Assembly: GCF_009760915.1 (NCBI RefSeq) | Contig: NZ_VIDQ01000016.1 | Coordinates: forward strand, 1-64,000 | Origin: Azohydromonas aeria | GTDB taxonomy: Bacteria > Pseudomonadota > Gammaproteobacteria > Burkholderiales > Burkholderiaceae_C | Direction: 5' to 3' | Length of the DNA: 64,000 nucleotides | Part shown: positions 1 through 8,185 of the stretch, piece after piece | Layout of the letters: the number at the start of each line of letters is the position of its first letter | How positions within the stretch are numbered: the first letter of the stretch is position 1 | Translations under genes and position numbers: made by a program | The notes under the pieces: model-generated | What the model was told of the DNA's origin: nothing | The model's input: only the letters and a program-made list of their open reading frames with translations | The model's database searches: none

Positions 1-771
1 GGCGTGCCGGACGGGTCGGCGGACGGTGCCGCCGTGCCGGCCGGCGACACCGCCGCGGGCCATGACGCGGGTGCCGCGGCCCGGGCGCCGCGGGACGCGG
101 ACGGCGCGTCGTGGCGCGTGGTCGTGGTGGGCACGGCGCTGGTCAGGCGCCTGGAGCAGCCGGGGCTGCGCACGCGGCTGGGCCGCGCGCCGCAGGCGGT
201 GCGCAGCGGCGAGACGCTGGAGGAGGTGCTCGAAGGCGTGCTGGCCGAGCCGGTGCAGGCCGAGGCCGTGCTGCTGCAGTGCGCGTCACTGCGGCCGCAG
301 GACCTGGCGCCGCTGCAGGCGCTGGCGCAGGGCTGCGGCGCGCAGCGGGTGCACGTGCTCTACGGCTTCGCCACGGCGTCGCTGATCGCGGCCTTCGAGG
401 CCGCCGGCGTGGCGCTGCTGCGCGCGCCGCAGGACGACCGCGCGCTGGCGTCGTGGCTGCAGGCCTCGTGCAGTCCGCTGGCGCTGCCGCTGGTGCTGGC
501 GCCGCGGCGCTGGGACGACGCGGCGCTGGCCGACTTCGCCGCGCTGTCCAACACCATCACCTGCGAATGCCCGCGCCACGTGGCGGATTTGCTGATGCAG
601 CTCTCCAGCTTCGAGTCCTACAGCGGCGAGTGTGCCCACCGCTCCCCGGCCGACGCCGCGCTGCACGCCTATCTCGGCCAGGTCGCCGGCACGGCGCGCG
701 CGCTGTTCGAGCAGGCGCTGGAGCGCATCGCGGCGCAGGAGGGGCTGACGTTGCCGGGCGGGGGCGGATGA
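1..771 (+). CDS. C-terminal part of a MerR-family-like transcriptional regulator (5' end outside window)
   Basis: The reading frame is open from the first base and ends at a TGA at 769-771, so this is the 3' part of a longer gene. After an Ala/Gly-rich linker (about residues 1-35) there is a Rossmann/cobalamin-binding-like fold (residues about 38-170, with VVVVGTALVRRL and alternating hydrophobic strands) and a helical tail containing SNTITCECPRHVADLLMQLS and SFESYS. From memory this tail is typical of Burkholderiales MerR regulators whose C-terminal sensor resembles a B12-binding domain. The DNA-binding domain would lie upstream and is not visible, so the MerR assignment rests on the tail only. 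Confidence 0.55.
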   Translation, partial: GVPDGSADGAAVPAGDTAAGHDAGAAARAPRDADGASWRVVVVGTALVRRLEQPGLRTRLGRAPQAVRSGETLEEVLEGVLAEPVQAEAVLLQCASLRPQDLAPLQALAQGCGAQRVHVLYGFATASLIAAFEAAGVALLRAPQDDRALASWLQASCSPLALPLVLAPRRWDDAALADFAALSNTITCECPRHVADLLMQLSSFESYSGECAHRSPADAALHAYLGQVAGTARALFEQALERIAAQEGLTLPGGGG

Positions 772-805
772 CGGCCTGCTGAAGCCAGGTGGTTGCGCCC
801 CGCAC

Positions 806-2047
806 CTACCCCTTCACGCACACCACCTGCCGCAGCGTGTGCACGACTTCCACCAGGCTGTCCTGCGCCGCCATCACGGCGTCGATGTCCTTGTAGGCGT
901 GCGGTATCTCGTCGATCACGTCCTTGTCCTTGCGGCACTCCACCCCCGCGGTGGCGGCGCGCTGGTCGGCGAGCGTGAAGCGGCGTTTCGCCTCCGTGCG
1001 GCTCATGGTGCGGCCCGCGCCGTGCGAGCAGCTGTGGAAGCTCTCCGGGTTGCCCTTGCCGCGCACGATGAAACTGCGCGCGCCCATGCTGCCGGGGATG
1101 ATGCCCAGCTCCCCCGCGCGCGCGCTCACCGCACCCTTGCGCGTGACCCACAGGTCCTGCCCGAAGTGGCGCTCGCGCTGCACGTAGTTGTGGTGGCAGT
1201 TCACAGCCTGCTCCTGCACCTCGAAGCGCTGGCGGATCACCTTGCGTGCGGCCGCAACCACCGCCTTCATCATCAGCTCGCGGTTGAGCGCCGCGTAGCG
1301 CTGGGCCCAGCCCACGGCGCGCACGTAGTCGCCGAAGTAGCGTGAGCCTTCCTCCAGGTAGGCCAGGTCGCGGTCGGGCAGGTTGGCCTGGTGGCGCATC
1401 GCGTCCTGCTTGGCCAGCTCGATGAAGTGGGTGCCGATGGCGTTGCCCACGCCGCGCGAGCCCGAGTGCAGCAGGAACCACACGGCTTCCGTCTCGTCGA
1501 GGCAGACCTCGATGAAGTGGTTGCCCCCGCCCAGCGTGCCCAGGTGCGTGCGCTGGTTCGCCTTCTCCAGCCGCGGGTGCAGCCGGCACAGCTCCCTGAA
1601 CTCGGGCGCGAGCTGCGCCCAGGCCGCGTCCACCGGCGGCGGCGCCTCGCGCCAGGCGCCGGGGTCGCGCGCGCCGGGCGCGCGCCCGTGCGGCACGGCG
1701 TGCTCGATGGCGCTGCGCAGCGGGCCCAGGTTGTCGGGCAGGTCGGCGGCGCCGAGCGTGGTGCGCGCGGCGATCATCCCGCAGCCGATGTCCACGCCCA
1801 CGGCGGCCGGGATGATCGCCTTCACCGTCGGGATCACCGAGCCCACCGTGGCGCCGATGCCCAGGTGCACGTCCGGCATCGCCGCCACGTGCGGGAACAC
1901 CACCGGCAGCCGCGCCGCGTTGGCCAGCTGCTGCCGCGCGGCGTCCTCCACCGGCACGCCGCGCGTCCACATCTTCACCGGCACGCCGCCCTCGACCGCC
2001 TGCTCCTCGTAATCCCGGTCGCCATCCCTGGCCGCTGACTTCGCCAT
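806..2047 (-). CDS. rtcB: RNA-splicing ligase RtcB
   Basis: RtcB joins RNA 2',3'-cyclic-phosphate or 3'-phosphate ends to 5'-OH ends using GTP and Mn2+. The 413-residue product matches the usual length of about 408. Visible signatures are the metal ligands in GVDIGCGM (Asp86, Cys89), GGGNHFIE (His177), HSGSRG, and the guanylylated histidine in SCSHGAGRTMSR (His342). The ATG at 2047 is chosen because AAGGAG lies about 7 nt upstream; the frame stays open further upstream but without family similarity. No rtcA or rtcR is adjacent, so the usual sigma-54 rtc operon arrangement is absent here. It is followed at 65 bp, on the other side, by a cytochrome gene on the same strand. Confidence 0.95.
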   Translation of the reverse strand: MAKSAARDGDRDYEEQAVEGGVPVKMWTRGVPVEDAARQQLANAARLPVVFPHVAAMPDVHLGIGATVGSVIPTVKAIIPAAVGVDIGCGMIAARTTLGAADLPDNLGPLRSAIEHAVPHGRAPGARDPGAWREAPPPVDAAWAQLAPEFRELCRLHPRLEKANQRTHLGTLGGGNHFIEVCLDETEAVWFLLHSGSRGVGNAIGTHFIELAKQDAMRHQANLPDRDLAYLEEGSRYFGDYVRAVGWAQRYAALNRELMMKAVVAAARKVIRQRFEVQEQAVNCHHNYVQRERHFGQDLWVTRKGAVSARAGELGIIPGSMGARSFIVRGKGNPESFHSCSHGAGRTMSRTEAKRRFTLADQRAATAGVECRKDKDVIDEIPHAYKDIDAVMAAQDSLVEVVHTLRQVVCVKG

Positions 2048-2112
2048 GGCGCGCTCCTTCACTCGATTCAAAACCGCTTCATTGGACCGGAGCGGCCGGC
2101 GGCGCTGCGCCG

Positions 2113-2604
2113 TCAGGGCTTCTTCGCCTGCGCCGCGTACTGCGCATTGAGGCGGTCGTGCTTCTCCCGCACGGAAGGCGGCCACTTCGACTTGATCCAC
2201 GACAGCACGGCCACGATCTCCTCGTCGCTGAGCACGCCCTCGAAGGCCGGCATGGCCGACTTGTGGTCCGGCAGGTTGGCGGCGCGGGCGATGCCCAGCT
2301 TGGTCATGCGAAACAGCAGCGCGTCGGGGTGGTGCCAGGTGTGGCCGCTCTCGTCGTGCGGCGGCGCGGGCAGCAGCCCGTCGGGGCCGGGCTCGCGCCA
2401 GTCGGCCTGGCCCTCGCGGTGGGCGCCGTGGCAGGCGGCGCAGTGCTGCTGGTACAGGCGCTCGCCCTGGCCCACCAGCTGCAGGTCATGGGGCCGCAGC
2501 AGCGCCGGCGGCGCGGCGGGCTCGGCAAGGCGCTGGAGGGCAGCCGCGGCCAGGAGCACGCTGCCCGCGGCGGCGACGACAAGGATCAGGGAACGCTTCT
2601 TCAT
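2113..2604 (-). CDS. Small membrane-anchored or secreted class I cytochrome c
   Basis: A 163-residue protein with an N-terminal hydrophobic segment (residues about 5-23, uncleaved anchor or signal peptide) followed by one heme-binding CAACH motif (Cys55, Cys58, His59). A later MPAFEG is the probable axial methionine, and LSDEEIVAVLSWIKSKWP is the typical C-terminal helix of a mono-heme cytochrome c (cytochrome CBB3-like fold). It should act in the periplasm as an electron carrier; the partner is not evident. The start at 2604 gives the KKRS signal-like N terminus; the frame is open upstream but the sequence there looks non-coding. It is transcribed away from the divergent ClC gene. Confidence 0.85.
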   Translation of the reverse strand: MKKRSLILVVAAAGSVLLAAAALQRLAEPAAPPALLRPHDLQLVGQGERLYQQHCAACHGAHREGQADWREPGPDGLLPAPPHDESGHTWHHPDALLFRMTKLGIARAANLPDHKSAMPAFEGVLSDEEIVAVLSWIKSKWPPSVREKHDRLNAQYAAQAKKP

Positions 2605-2806
2605 CGGCTTCGGGCAGGTCCCGGGGAACCACGCATCAAACCCGGAGCGTGCCACCGCCGGGGCACGCTTTCCGGTGCGGGCGGATGCAACAGTCCTTGT
2701 CCGGAGCGCATTACCGCGGGCCCGGTCCTTGCTGGCGCGAGGCGCACCGCCATCCAGCCAGCCAGCACCACCCGCGGCGCCCGCGTGCCGGGCCTGCCGC
2801 CGCCCC

Positions 2807-4174
2807 ATGCAGCAGCACGAGCCCGACATCCTGCGCAACCTGCGCGCCGAGCTGGGGGACTGGCGCCCGTGGCTGGACCGCGCGCTGGTGCTGGCCGCGG
2901 CGGCCGCCGCCGGGCTGCTGGTGGTGAGCTTCACCTGGCTGGCCGGGCAGGCCCTGCACGCCTTCAACCTGCTGTGGCGCCACGCGCCCTGGGCGCTGTT
3001 CGTGGCCGGTCCGCTGTGCGCGGCGGCGATCGCCGCCATCACGCGGCGCTGGCTGCCGGGCGCGGGCGCCTCGGGCATCCCGCAGGTCATGGCGGCGCTG
3101 GACACCGCCACGCCGCCGGCGCAGTACGGCCTGTTCGTGTCGCTGAAGATCAGCCTGGCCAAGGTGCTGCTGTCCTCGGCCGGGCTGCTGGCCGGGCTCT
3201 CGCTTGGGCGCGAGGGACCGTCGGTGCAGGTCGCCGCCGGCGTGATGCTGGCGGTGCGGCCGTGGCTGTCGCCGCGCACCGTCATCAGCGCGCACGGGCT
3301 GCTGGTGGCCGGCGGCGCGGCCGGCGTGGCCGCGGCGTTCAACACGCCGCTGGGCGGGGTGCTGTTCGCCATCGAGCAGCTCTCGCGCTCGCTCAACCAG
3401 CGCAGCAGCGGGCTGCTGATCTCGGCCATCGTGCTGGCCGGCCTGATCGCCGTGTCCGTGTTCGGCAATCTCGCCTACTTCGGCGTGATCCGCGTGCCGG
3501 CGCTGGGCTGGTCGCTGCTGGGGCCCGGACTGCTGGTCACGCTCGCGGCCGGGCTGCTGGGCGGGCTGTTCGCGCGGCTGCTGGTGGCCTCCATGGCCGG
3601 CACGGCCGACCGCTTCAGCGCCTGGCGCCAGCGCTACCCGATCCGCTTCGCCGCCGGCTGCGCGCTGGCCGTGGCCGTGATCGGCGCGGCCACCGGCGGG
3701 GCCACCTTCGGCAGCGGCTACGAGCACACGCGCGCGCTGCTGGAGGGCACCGAGTCCGTGGGCGGGCACCAGCCGGGGGTGTTCGTGCTGCTGAAGTTCG
3801 CCGCGACCTGGCTGTCGTCCTGGAGCGGCGTGCCGGGCGGCATCTTCGCGCCCTCGCTGTCCATCGGCGCCGGCGTGGGGCAGGACGTGGCGCTGCTGCT
3901 GGGCCGCCCGGAACTGGCCACGGCGCTGATCGCCATGGGCATGGTCGCGTTCCTGGCCGCGGTGACGCAGGCGCCGCTCACCGCCTTCATCATCGTCATG
4001 GAGATGGTCGCCGGCCACGCCATGGTGCTCAGCCTCATGGCCTCGGCACTGCTGGCCAGCCTGGTGTCGCGCCAGATCAGCCGCCCGCTGTACGAGGCGC
4101 TGGCGGAGCTGCAGCTGCGGCGGCTGGAGACGCAGGCACCGGCCGTACCAGCGCGGGACAAGCCCCGCGCCTGA
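2807..4174 (+). CDS. ClC-family chloride channel or antiporter
   Basis: A 455-residue polytopic membrane protein with the ClC anion-pathway signatures: GASGIPQ (Ser89 corresponds to the central serine), GREGPSVQ (Glu136, the external gating glutamate), GGIFAPSL and a late Tyr in RPLYEAL. Length and order fit bacterial ClC proteins without C-terminal CBS domains. By alignment to E. coli CLC-ec1 (EE at 202-203), the pair here is Glu190-Gln191 in FAIEQLSRS, so the internal proton-transfer glutamate appears to be a glutamine. That raises the possibility of channel-like or altered coupling. The ATG at 2807 fits the first predicted helix; no strong ribosome binding site is visible. Confidence 0.92.
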   Translation: MQQHEPDILRNLRAELGDWRPWLDRALVLAAAAAAGLLVVSFTWLAGQALHAFNLLWRHAPWALFVAGPLCAAAIAAITRRWLPGAGASGIPQVMAALDTATPPAQYGLFVSLKISLAKVLLSSAGLLAGLSLGREGPSVQVAAGVMLAVRPWLSPRTVISAHGLLVAGGAAGVAAAFNTPLGGVLFAIEQLSRSLNQRSSGLLISAIVLAGLIAVSVFGNLAYFGVIRVPALGWSLLGPGLLVTLAAGLLGGLFARLLVASMAGTADRFSAWRQRYPIRFAAGCALAVAVIGAATGGATFGSGYEHTRALLEGTESVGGHQPGVFVLLKFAATWLSSWSGVPGGIFAPSLSIGAGVGQDVALLLGRPELATALIAMGMVAFLAAVTQAPLTAFIIVMEMVAGHAMVLSLMASALLASLVSRQISRPLYEALAELQLRRLETQAPAVPARDKPRA

Positions 4175-4231
4175 CACCGGTCACGCCCGCGCCCGCCGCA
4201 CCCGCCGGCAGCAGGGCGGCGGCAGGGCCCA

Positions 4232-4582
4232 TCAGGCCGGGCACGGCGACAGCGCCGCCAGCGGCAGCCACAGCGTGGCGATGACGACGCAGCACAGCGC
4301 CCCGCAGGCCATGGCCAGCCAGGCGATGAAGCGCCGGCGCTCCTGCGCCGCCAGCGGGTCCGGCGTGTCGGGCAGCATCGAGGGCAGCGGCTCGCTCGGC
4401 CGCCGCGCCGCGCGCGCCGCCCACAGCGTCAGTGCCAGGCACGTGAGGAAGGTCGCGGCCATGGGCAGGTGCAGCAGGACACCCTGCTGCCGGTTGCAGC
4501 CCGGACCGACCAGCAGGTAGGCGAACGCCAGGCTCGCCAGGGCCAGCAGCGGACTCAGCAGCAGCGGCAGCCAGACTCGCAT
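4232..4582 (-). CDS. Small membrane protein of unknown function
   Basis: A 116-residue protein with three probable transmembrane helices (about residues 4-25, 36-56 and 86-110) separated by an Arg/Pro-rich cytoplasmic loop. It contains a GPGCNRQQGVLLHLP segment between helices 1 and 2. I do not recognise a family with confidence. The ATG at 4582 is used because it directly precedes the first helix; the longer frame upstream is Arg/Pro-rich and overlaps the neighbouring lipoprotein gene region. It lies 57 bp from the convergent ClC gene and just downstream of the small lipoprotein gene on the same strand, so the two may be co-transcribed. Confidence 0.6.
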   Translation of the reverse strand: MRVWLPLLLSPLLALASLAFAYLLVGPGCNRQQGVLLHLPMAATFLTCLALTLWAARAARRPSEPLPSMLPDTPDPLAAQERRRFIAWLAMACGALCCVVIATLWLPLAALSPCPA

Positions 4583-4625
4583 GGGGTGGGCGCGTGGTCG
4601 GGCCGCAGCCGGCTTTCGCGGGCCC

Positions 4626-4841
4626 TCACCGTGCCGGCGGTGCCGCCTGCGCGGCGCCGGCATTCGGACCCTGCATGCGCGGCTCCGGCAGTCGCGGCGT
4701 TCCCGGCTCCGGCACGCGCGGTGCCCCCGGTTCCGGAACGCGCGGCGGCGCGGGGGGTGGCGGGTCGGAGCGCCGACGCTCGCAGCCGCCGGCCAGCGCG
4801 GCCAGCGCCAGGACACTCAGCAGCACGGAGACGCGTTTCAT
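4626..4841 (-). CDS. Small proline-rich lipoprotein
   Basis: A 71-residue protein with a classic lipoprotein signal: a basic start (MKR), a hydrophobic core and LAGGC with Cys20 as the predicted lipidated residue. The mature part is short and dominated by repeated PRVPEPG / PRLPEP units, presumably an extended polyproline stretch in the periplasm. No enzymatic domain is present. Function unknown; a structural or tether role is possible but only inference. Same strand as the 116-residue membrane protein immediately downstream (43 bp gap). Confidence 0.6.
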   Translation of the reverse strand: MKRVSVLLSVLALAALAGGCERRRSDPPPPAPPRVPEPGAPRVPEPGTPRLPEPRMQGPNAGAAQAAPPAR

Positions 4842-4924
4842 CGCGGCGTTTTCCCGGTCGAACCCGGCCCGACGGGGCCTGGGTGAAGAAGGCCCGGCAA
4901 CCCCCGTGCCGCGCCCGCCGGGCC

Positions 4925-4966
4925 GGCGGCGCCCCGGTATGGCCGGGGCTGCCGCCTTTTCTTTCC
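4925..4966 (+). terminator. Strong hairpin plus T-tract on the + strand with no + gene in front
   Basis: Arms at 4925-4937 and 4943-4956 form a 13-bp stem, interrupted by one bulged T at 4950, with a 5-nt loop. The stem is followed by TTTTCTTTCC, the layout of an intrinsic terminator reading on the + strand. The flanking genes are both on the - strand, so it does not terminate either of them. Confidence 0.5.
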
Positions 4967-4968
4967 TC

Positions 4969-5151
4969 TCAGCGCGAGCGGCTGGCGCGCCAGCGCGCGA
5001 GCAGCTGCCGCACCAGCGGCACGGTGCACATCATCCCGGCCGAGGCGCCGAAGGCCATGGGCCACATCGAGCCGGTGGCGTCCATGCCCCAGGCGCCCAT
5101 CAGGATGGCGCCCTGGCCGAGGAAGTAGGTCTGCAGCGGCGTGGTCTTCAT
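4969..5151 (-). CDS. Short hypothetical membrane-associated protein
   Basis: A 60-residue ORF beginning MKTTPLQTYFLGQG, with a glycine/methionine-rich hydrophobic stretch (about residues 10-45) and a basic C terminus. One or two short membrane helices are possible. The frame can be extended upstream to 5364, but that extension is Ala/Arg-rich and lacks a signal; the ATG at 5151 is the most natural start. No recognisable family, no clear Shine-Dalgarno. Divergent from the general-stress-like gene at 5391. Confidence 0.45.
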   Translation of the reverse strand: MKTTPLQTYFLGQGAILMGAWGMDATGSMWPMAFGASAGMMCTVPLVRQLLARWRASRSR

Positions 5152-5390
5152 GGTGGCGTGGCGGGTGGCGTTCGTGGCGAGCCGCGCGGCGCGCGGCTTC
5201 GTCCCTCCTTCGGCCGCGCCGGGGCCGGTCTTGAGCGCCGGCCGCGGCGGCGGCATGCACTCCATCACACCCGCGCCCGCCGCGATGCTCCCGGGGCGCT
5301 GGCGGGGACGGGCGCGCGGCTTGCTGACTCCGGCCAAGGCGCCGCGGCATGTGGCGCCGCCCACCGCAACCAGACACAGGAGCTCACACC

Positions 5391-5924
5391 ATGGCTGATT
5401 CCCCGTACGTCACCGGCTTGTTCCGCGACCGCGACAGCGCCGAGCGCGCCTACCAGTCGCTGCATGAGCGCGGCTACACCAAGGACGACGTGAACCTGGT
5501 GATGTCCGACGAGACGCGCAAGCGCCACTTCGGCAGCGACAGCACCACCACCGGCACGCAGACCGAGCTGGGCAACAAGGCGGCCGAGGGCGCAGGCATC
5601 GGCGGCGCCATCGGCGGCACGATCGGCGCGATTGCCGCGGCCGTGGCGGCGGTAGGCACCTCGGTGGCCATCCCGGGCCTGGGCGTCGTGATCGCCGGCC
5701 CGATCGCCGCGGCACTGGCCGGCGCCGGCGCGGGTGCCGCCAGCGGCGGCCTGATCGGCGCGCTCATCGGCTGGGGCATCCCGGAAGAGCGCGTCAAGCA
5801 CTACGAGGAAGGCATCAAGCAGGGCGGCATCCTCATGGGCGTGAAGCCGCGCAGCGAGGACGACGCCGCGCACTTCGAGCGCAGCTGGAAGTCCGCCAAC
5901 GGCGAGCACGTGTACTACCGCTGA
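5391..5924 (+). CDS. General stress / low-temperature-induced type protein with glycine zipper
   Basis: A 177-residue protein. The N terminus (VTGLFRDRDSAERAYQSL, residues about 7-24, then DDVNLVMSDE) resembles the ferredoxin-like domain of YflT/GSP17M general stress proteins. It is followed by a long Gly/Ala-rich hydrophobic middle (residues about 65-130) with glycine-zipper spacing, likely membrane-inserted. A second alpha/beta piece (GIPEERVKHYEEGIKQGGILMGVKPRS) follows, with an acidic tail. Homologues are commonly stress-induced; the molecular role is unknown. ACAGGAG about 9 nt upstream of the ATG supports the start. A clean terminator follows at 5978. Confidence 0.8.
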   Translation: MADSPYVTGLFRDRDSAERAYQSLHERGYTKDDVNLVMSDETRKRHFGSDSTTTGTQTELGNKAAEGAGIGGAIGGTIGAIAAAVAAVGTSVAIPGLGVVIAGPIAAALAGAGAGAASGGLIGALIGWGIPEERVKHYEEGIKQGGILMGVKPRSEDDAAHFERSWKSANGEHVYYR

Positions 5925-5977
5925 GTGCGCGTCCCCGGGCGCCCGTCCTGACCGGGCGGGCGCCGCCTAGGAGCGAC

Positions 5978-6006
5978 ACGGCGGCCTGCGGGCCGCCGTT
6001 TTCGTT
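5978..6006 (+). terminator. Intrinsic terminator after the stress-protein gene
   Basis: ACGGCGGCC (5978-5986) pairs perfectly with GGCCGCCGT (5991-5999) around a 4-nt loop, followed by a TTTTCGTT run. It sits 54 bp after the stop of the gene at 5391-5924. Confidence 0.85.
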
Positions 6007-6148
6007 GGCCGCTGTCCACGAGCCGTCGGTGCAGTGCCATCGGGCAGCCCGAAGCACTGATGTCGTCCTGTCCACGCATGCGCACTGGCGTCCGGGAAAA
6101 CCGAGCGCGCTGGCATCCCGACAGCACGGGCGTCCCGCCCCCTGCCTC

Positions 6149-6175
6149 GTCATTCCGGCGAAAGCCGGAATCCAC
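6149..6175 (+). repeat. REP-like palindromic repeat, left copy
   Basis: A 27-bp unit whose core ATTCCGGCGAAAGCCGGAAT is itself a hairpin (8-bp arms ATTCCGGC/GCCGGAAT with a GAAA loop). An identical copy in opposite orientation lies at 6246-6272. Confidence 0.85.
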
Positions 6176-6245
6176 GAATGCTGCAACGCCTCGTTGGCCA
6201 GCGTGGGCACGTGCCTGCGCCGGCCTTTCCACCGCAGCGGTGCGC

Positions 6246-6272
6246 GTGGATTCCGGCTTTCGCCGGAATGAC
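6246..6272 (-). repeat. REP-like palindromic repeat, right copy (inverted)
   Basis: Exact reverse complement of the 27-bp unit at 6149-6175; the two copies flank 70 bp. The paired inverted arrangement resembles the REP/BIME doublets that RAYT transposases mobilise. No transposase gene is present nearby. Confidence 0.85.
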
Positions 6273-6342
6273 GGATCGGGGTGCGAGGCGTCGTGGCTGA
6301 CGGGATGCCCGAGCGGATGCTTGCCTGTGCGGCAATGCGCCC

Positions 6343-7647
6343 TCACCCCCCCAGCGCCACCGTCACCGAGTGGATCAGCAGCCCGATGAGCCCGCCCACG
6401 AGCGTGCCGTTGATGCGCACGAACTGCAGGTCGCGCCCGATGTTGCGTTCCAGCTCGGTGGTCAGCTCCTCGGTGGGCCAGGCGTCCACGCGCGCGGTGA
6501 TGTAGGCGCGGATGTCCTCGCGGTAGCGCTCGATCCAGGCCGGCGCGGCCTGCATCAGCTGCGCGTTGATCCACTCGCGCATGGCCGCGTCCTGCTGCAG
6601 CCGCTGGCCCAGCCCCTGGGCGCCCTCGGCCACGCGCAGGCGCAGCGTCGATTCGGAGCGCTGCAGGTCGGCCTGCAGCCAGGCCAGCAGCTGGTCCCAC
6701 AGCCCGTGCAGGTACTGGCCCAGCGCCGGGTGGCGCAGCCATTCGCTCTGCAGCTCGCGCCCGCGCTCGCGCAGCGCCGGGTCCTCGCGCAACCGCTCGA
6801 TGCTGCGCGCCATGAAGTCGTCGAAGCGCAGCCGCAGCGGGTGCTCCGGGTCGGCGCCCATCTCGGCCATGAGGTTGCCCAGCGCCGAGATCAGCTTGCG
6901 CGTGGCGATGCGCCCGGCCACGGCGTCCAGGCCCAGCAGCTTGAGCATCTTCAGCTCCAGCGCCACGACCTCGGAAATCTTGTCCTGGATGCCCTCGTCC
7001 TCCAGCAGCGCCGCGAGCTGCTGCAGCAGCTCGTCGAGCAGTGCCTGGTGGCGGCGCTCGGCCGTCAGCAGCGCCAGCAGCTCGCCGGCCACGGCCGAGA
7101 CGTCGATCTGCTCCAGCCGCGACAGCACGCTGCCGCGCAGGAAGTGGCGCACGCGCTCGTCGTCCAGCGTCGAGAGCAGGTAGCGCGCGGCCGCCGCCAG
7201 GTGCTCGGCCAGCTGCGCCGCGTGGCGCGGGTCGGCCAGCCAGGCCGCCAGGCGCGAGGCGGCGTCGAACTCGCGCAGCTTGGCCAGCACCTGCGGCGTG
7301 CCCAGGAAGTTGTTGCAGATGAAATTGGCCAGGTTGCGCCCGATGCGCGCCTTGTTGCTCGGGATGATGGCGGTGTGCGGAATGCGCAGCCCCAGCGGAT
7401 GGCGGAACAGCGCCACCACCGCGAACCAGTCGGCCACCGCGCCGACCATGGCGGCCTCGGCGAAGGCGGCCAGGTAGTGCCAGCCGCTGCCGGGCCAGCG
7501 GTGGTGCAGCACGGTGGCCAGCGCGTACAGCACGGCCGCGCCCAGCAGCAGCCCGAGGGCGATGCGCTTCATGCGCGTGAGGGCCGCCTGGCGCTGGACC
7601 GAGGCGGGATCGAGGGTCGGCGTGACGTCGTTCACGGCGGCCATCAT
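6343..7647 (-). CDS. DUF445 family membrane protein
   Basis: A 434-residue protein of the DUF445 (YjiN/YheB-like) family. It has an N-terminal membrane helix (about residues 27-43), a second hydrophobic segment with EAAMVGAVADWFAVVALFRHPLGL and IPHTAIIPSNKARIGRNLANFICNNFL (the family signature), a long amphipathic helical middle, and a C-terminal membrane helix ending GTLVGGLIGLLIHSVTVALGG. Biochemical function is unknown; proteins of this family sit in the inner membrane. Two adjacent ATGs (7647 and 7644) can serve as start; the farther one is used. It is divergent from the small gene at 7786. Confidence 0.88.
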   Translation of the reverse strand: MMAAVNDVTPTLDPASVQRQAALTRMKRIALGLLLGAAVLYALATVLHHRWPGSGWHYLAAFAEAAMVGAVADWFAVVALFRHPLGLRIPHTAIIPSNKARIGRNLANFICNNFLGTPQVLAKLREFDAASRLAAWLADPRHAAQLAEHLAAAARYLLSTLDDERVRHFLRGSVLSRLEQIDVSAVAGELLALLTAERRHQALLDELLQQLAALLEDEGIQDKISEVVALELKMLKLLGLDAVAGRIATRKLISALGNLMAEMGADPEHPLRLRFDDFMARSIERLREDPALRERGRELQSEWLRHPALGQYLHGLWDQLLAWLQADLQRSESTLRLRVAEGAQGLGQRLQQDAAMREWINAQLMQAAPAWIERYREDIRAYITARVDAWPTEELTTELERNIGRDLQFVRINGTLVGGLIGLLIHSVTVALGG

Positions 7648-7785
7648 GCCCGCCGCGCCGGGGGCCCGGGGAAGCGCCGAACTGCCCGCGCCGGGCCGCG
7701 CTTTTCCGGCCATGGCCACCGGGCCGCCGGCCTCATGCTTGCGCATCGCCGGACAGCGCCGGCTCTCCGATTCGCACCTCTCGCC

Positions 7786-8118
7786 ATGAAGAAGCTCCAG
7801 ATCGACGTCACCAAGTCCCTCTACGACAGCGATGGCTACCGCCACACGCTGGTGACGGCCACGCCGGTGCAGATCGTCACGCTGCTCGAAGGCTTCTACT
7901 GGCTGTGGGACCGCGTCACCGGCGTGTGCCTGCTCGAAGGCATGGCTCATGCCCGGCTCACCAACCACATCCCGCCCGGCGAGGACGCGCAGGCGCGGCG
8001 CAACCCGGTGGCCGAGACGCGCGCGTTCCTGACCGCGCAGAGCGTCATCCGCAACGCCGCCAGCGGCGGCCGCGACATCGACGACACGCCGGCCGGGCCG
8101 CAGGACGTGGCGCATTGA
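7786..8118 (+). CDS. Conserved-looking hypothetical protein
   Basis: A 110-residue soluble protein, MKKLQIDVTKSLYDSDGYRH..., with two predicted strands (HTLVTATPVQIVTLLEGF) and a polar C terminus rich in Asp/Gly. It has no signal peptide and no membrane segment. Not a family I recognise. Base composition and codon use match the neighbourhood, so it is probably a real gene. It lies 67 bp upstream of the YihY-like gene on the same strand and may be co-transcribed with it. Confidence 0.6.
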   Translation: MKKLQIDVTKSLYDSDGYRHTLVTATPVQIVTLLEGFYWLWDRVTGVCLLEGMAHARLTNHIPPGEDAQARRNPVAETRAFLTAQSVIRNAASGGRDIDDTPAGPQDVAH

Positions 8119-8185
8119 CCACCCCCTGACACCCTGACGCCCGGGGCGCGCCCGCCCCGGGCCCGTTCCCTGCTCCAGCGCGCCC

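Larger units (their letters stand above)
5925..6342. other. Intergenic stretch with terminator and inverted repeat pair
   Basis: Non-coding 418 bp between the stress-protein gene and the DUF445 gene (convergent). It holds a terminator (5978-6004) and two inverted copies of a 27-bp palindromic repeat (6149-6175 and 6246-6272). I see no gene here; short open frames across the repeats have no start signals. Confidence 0.7.
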
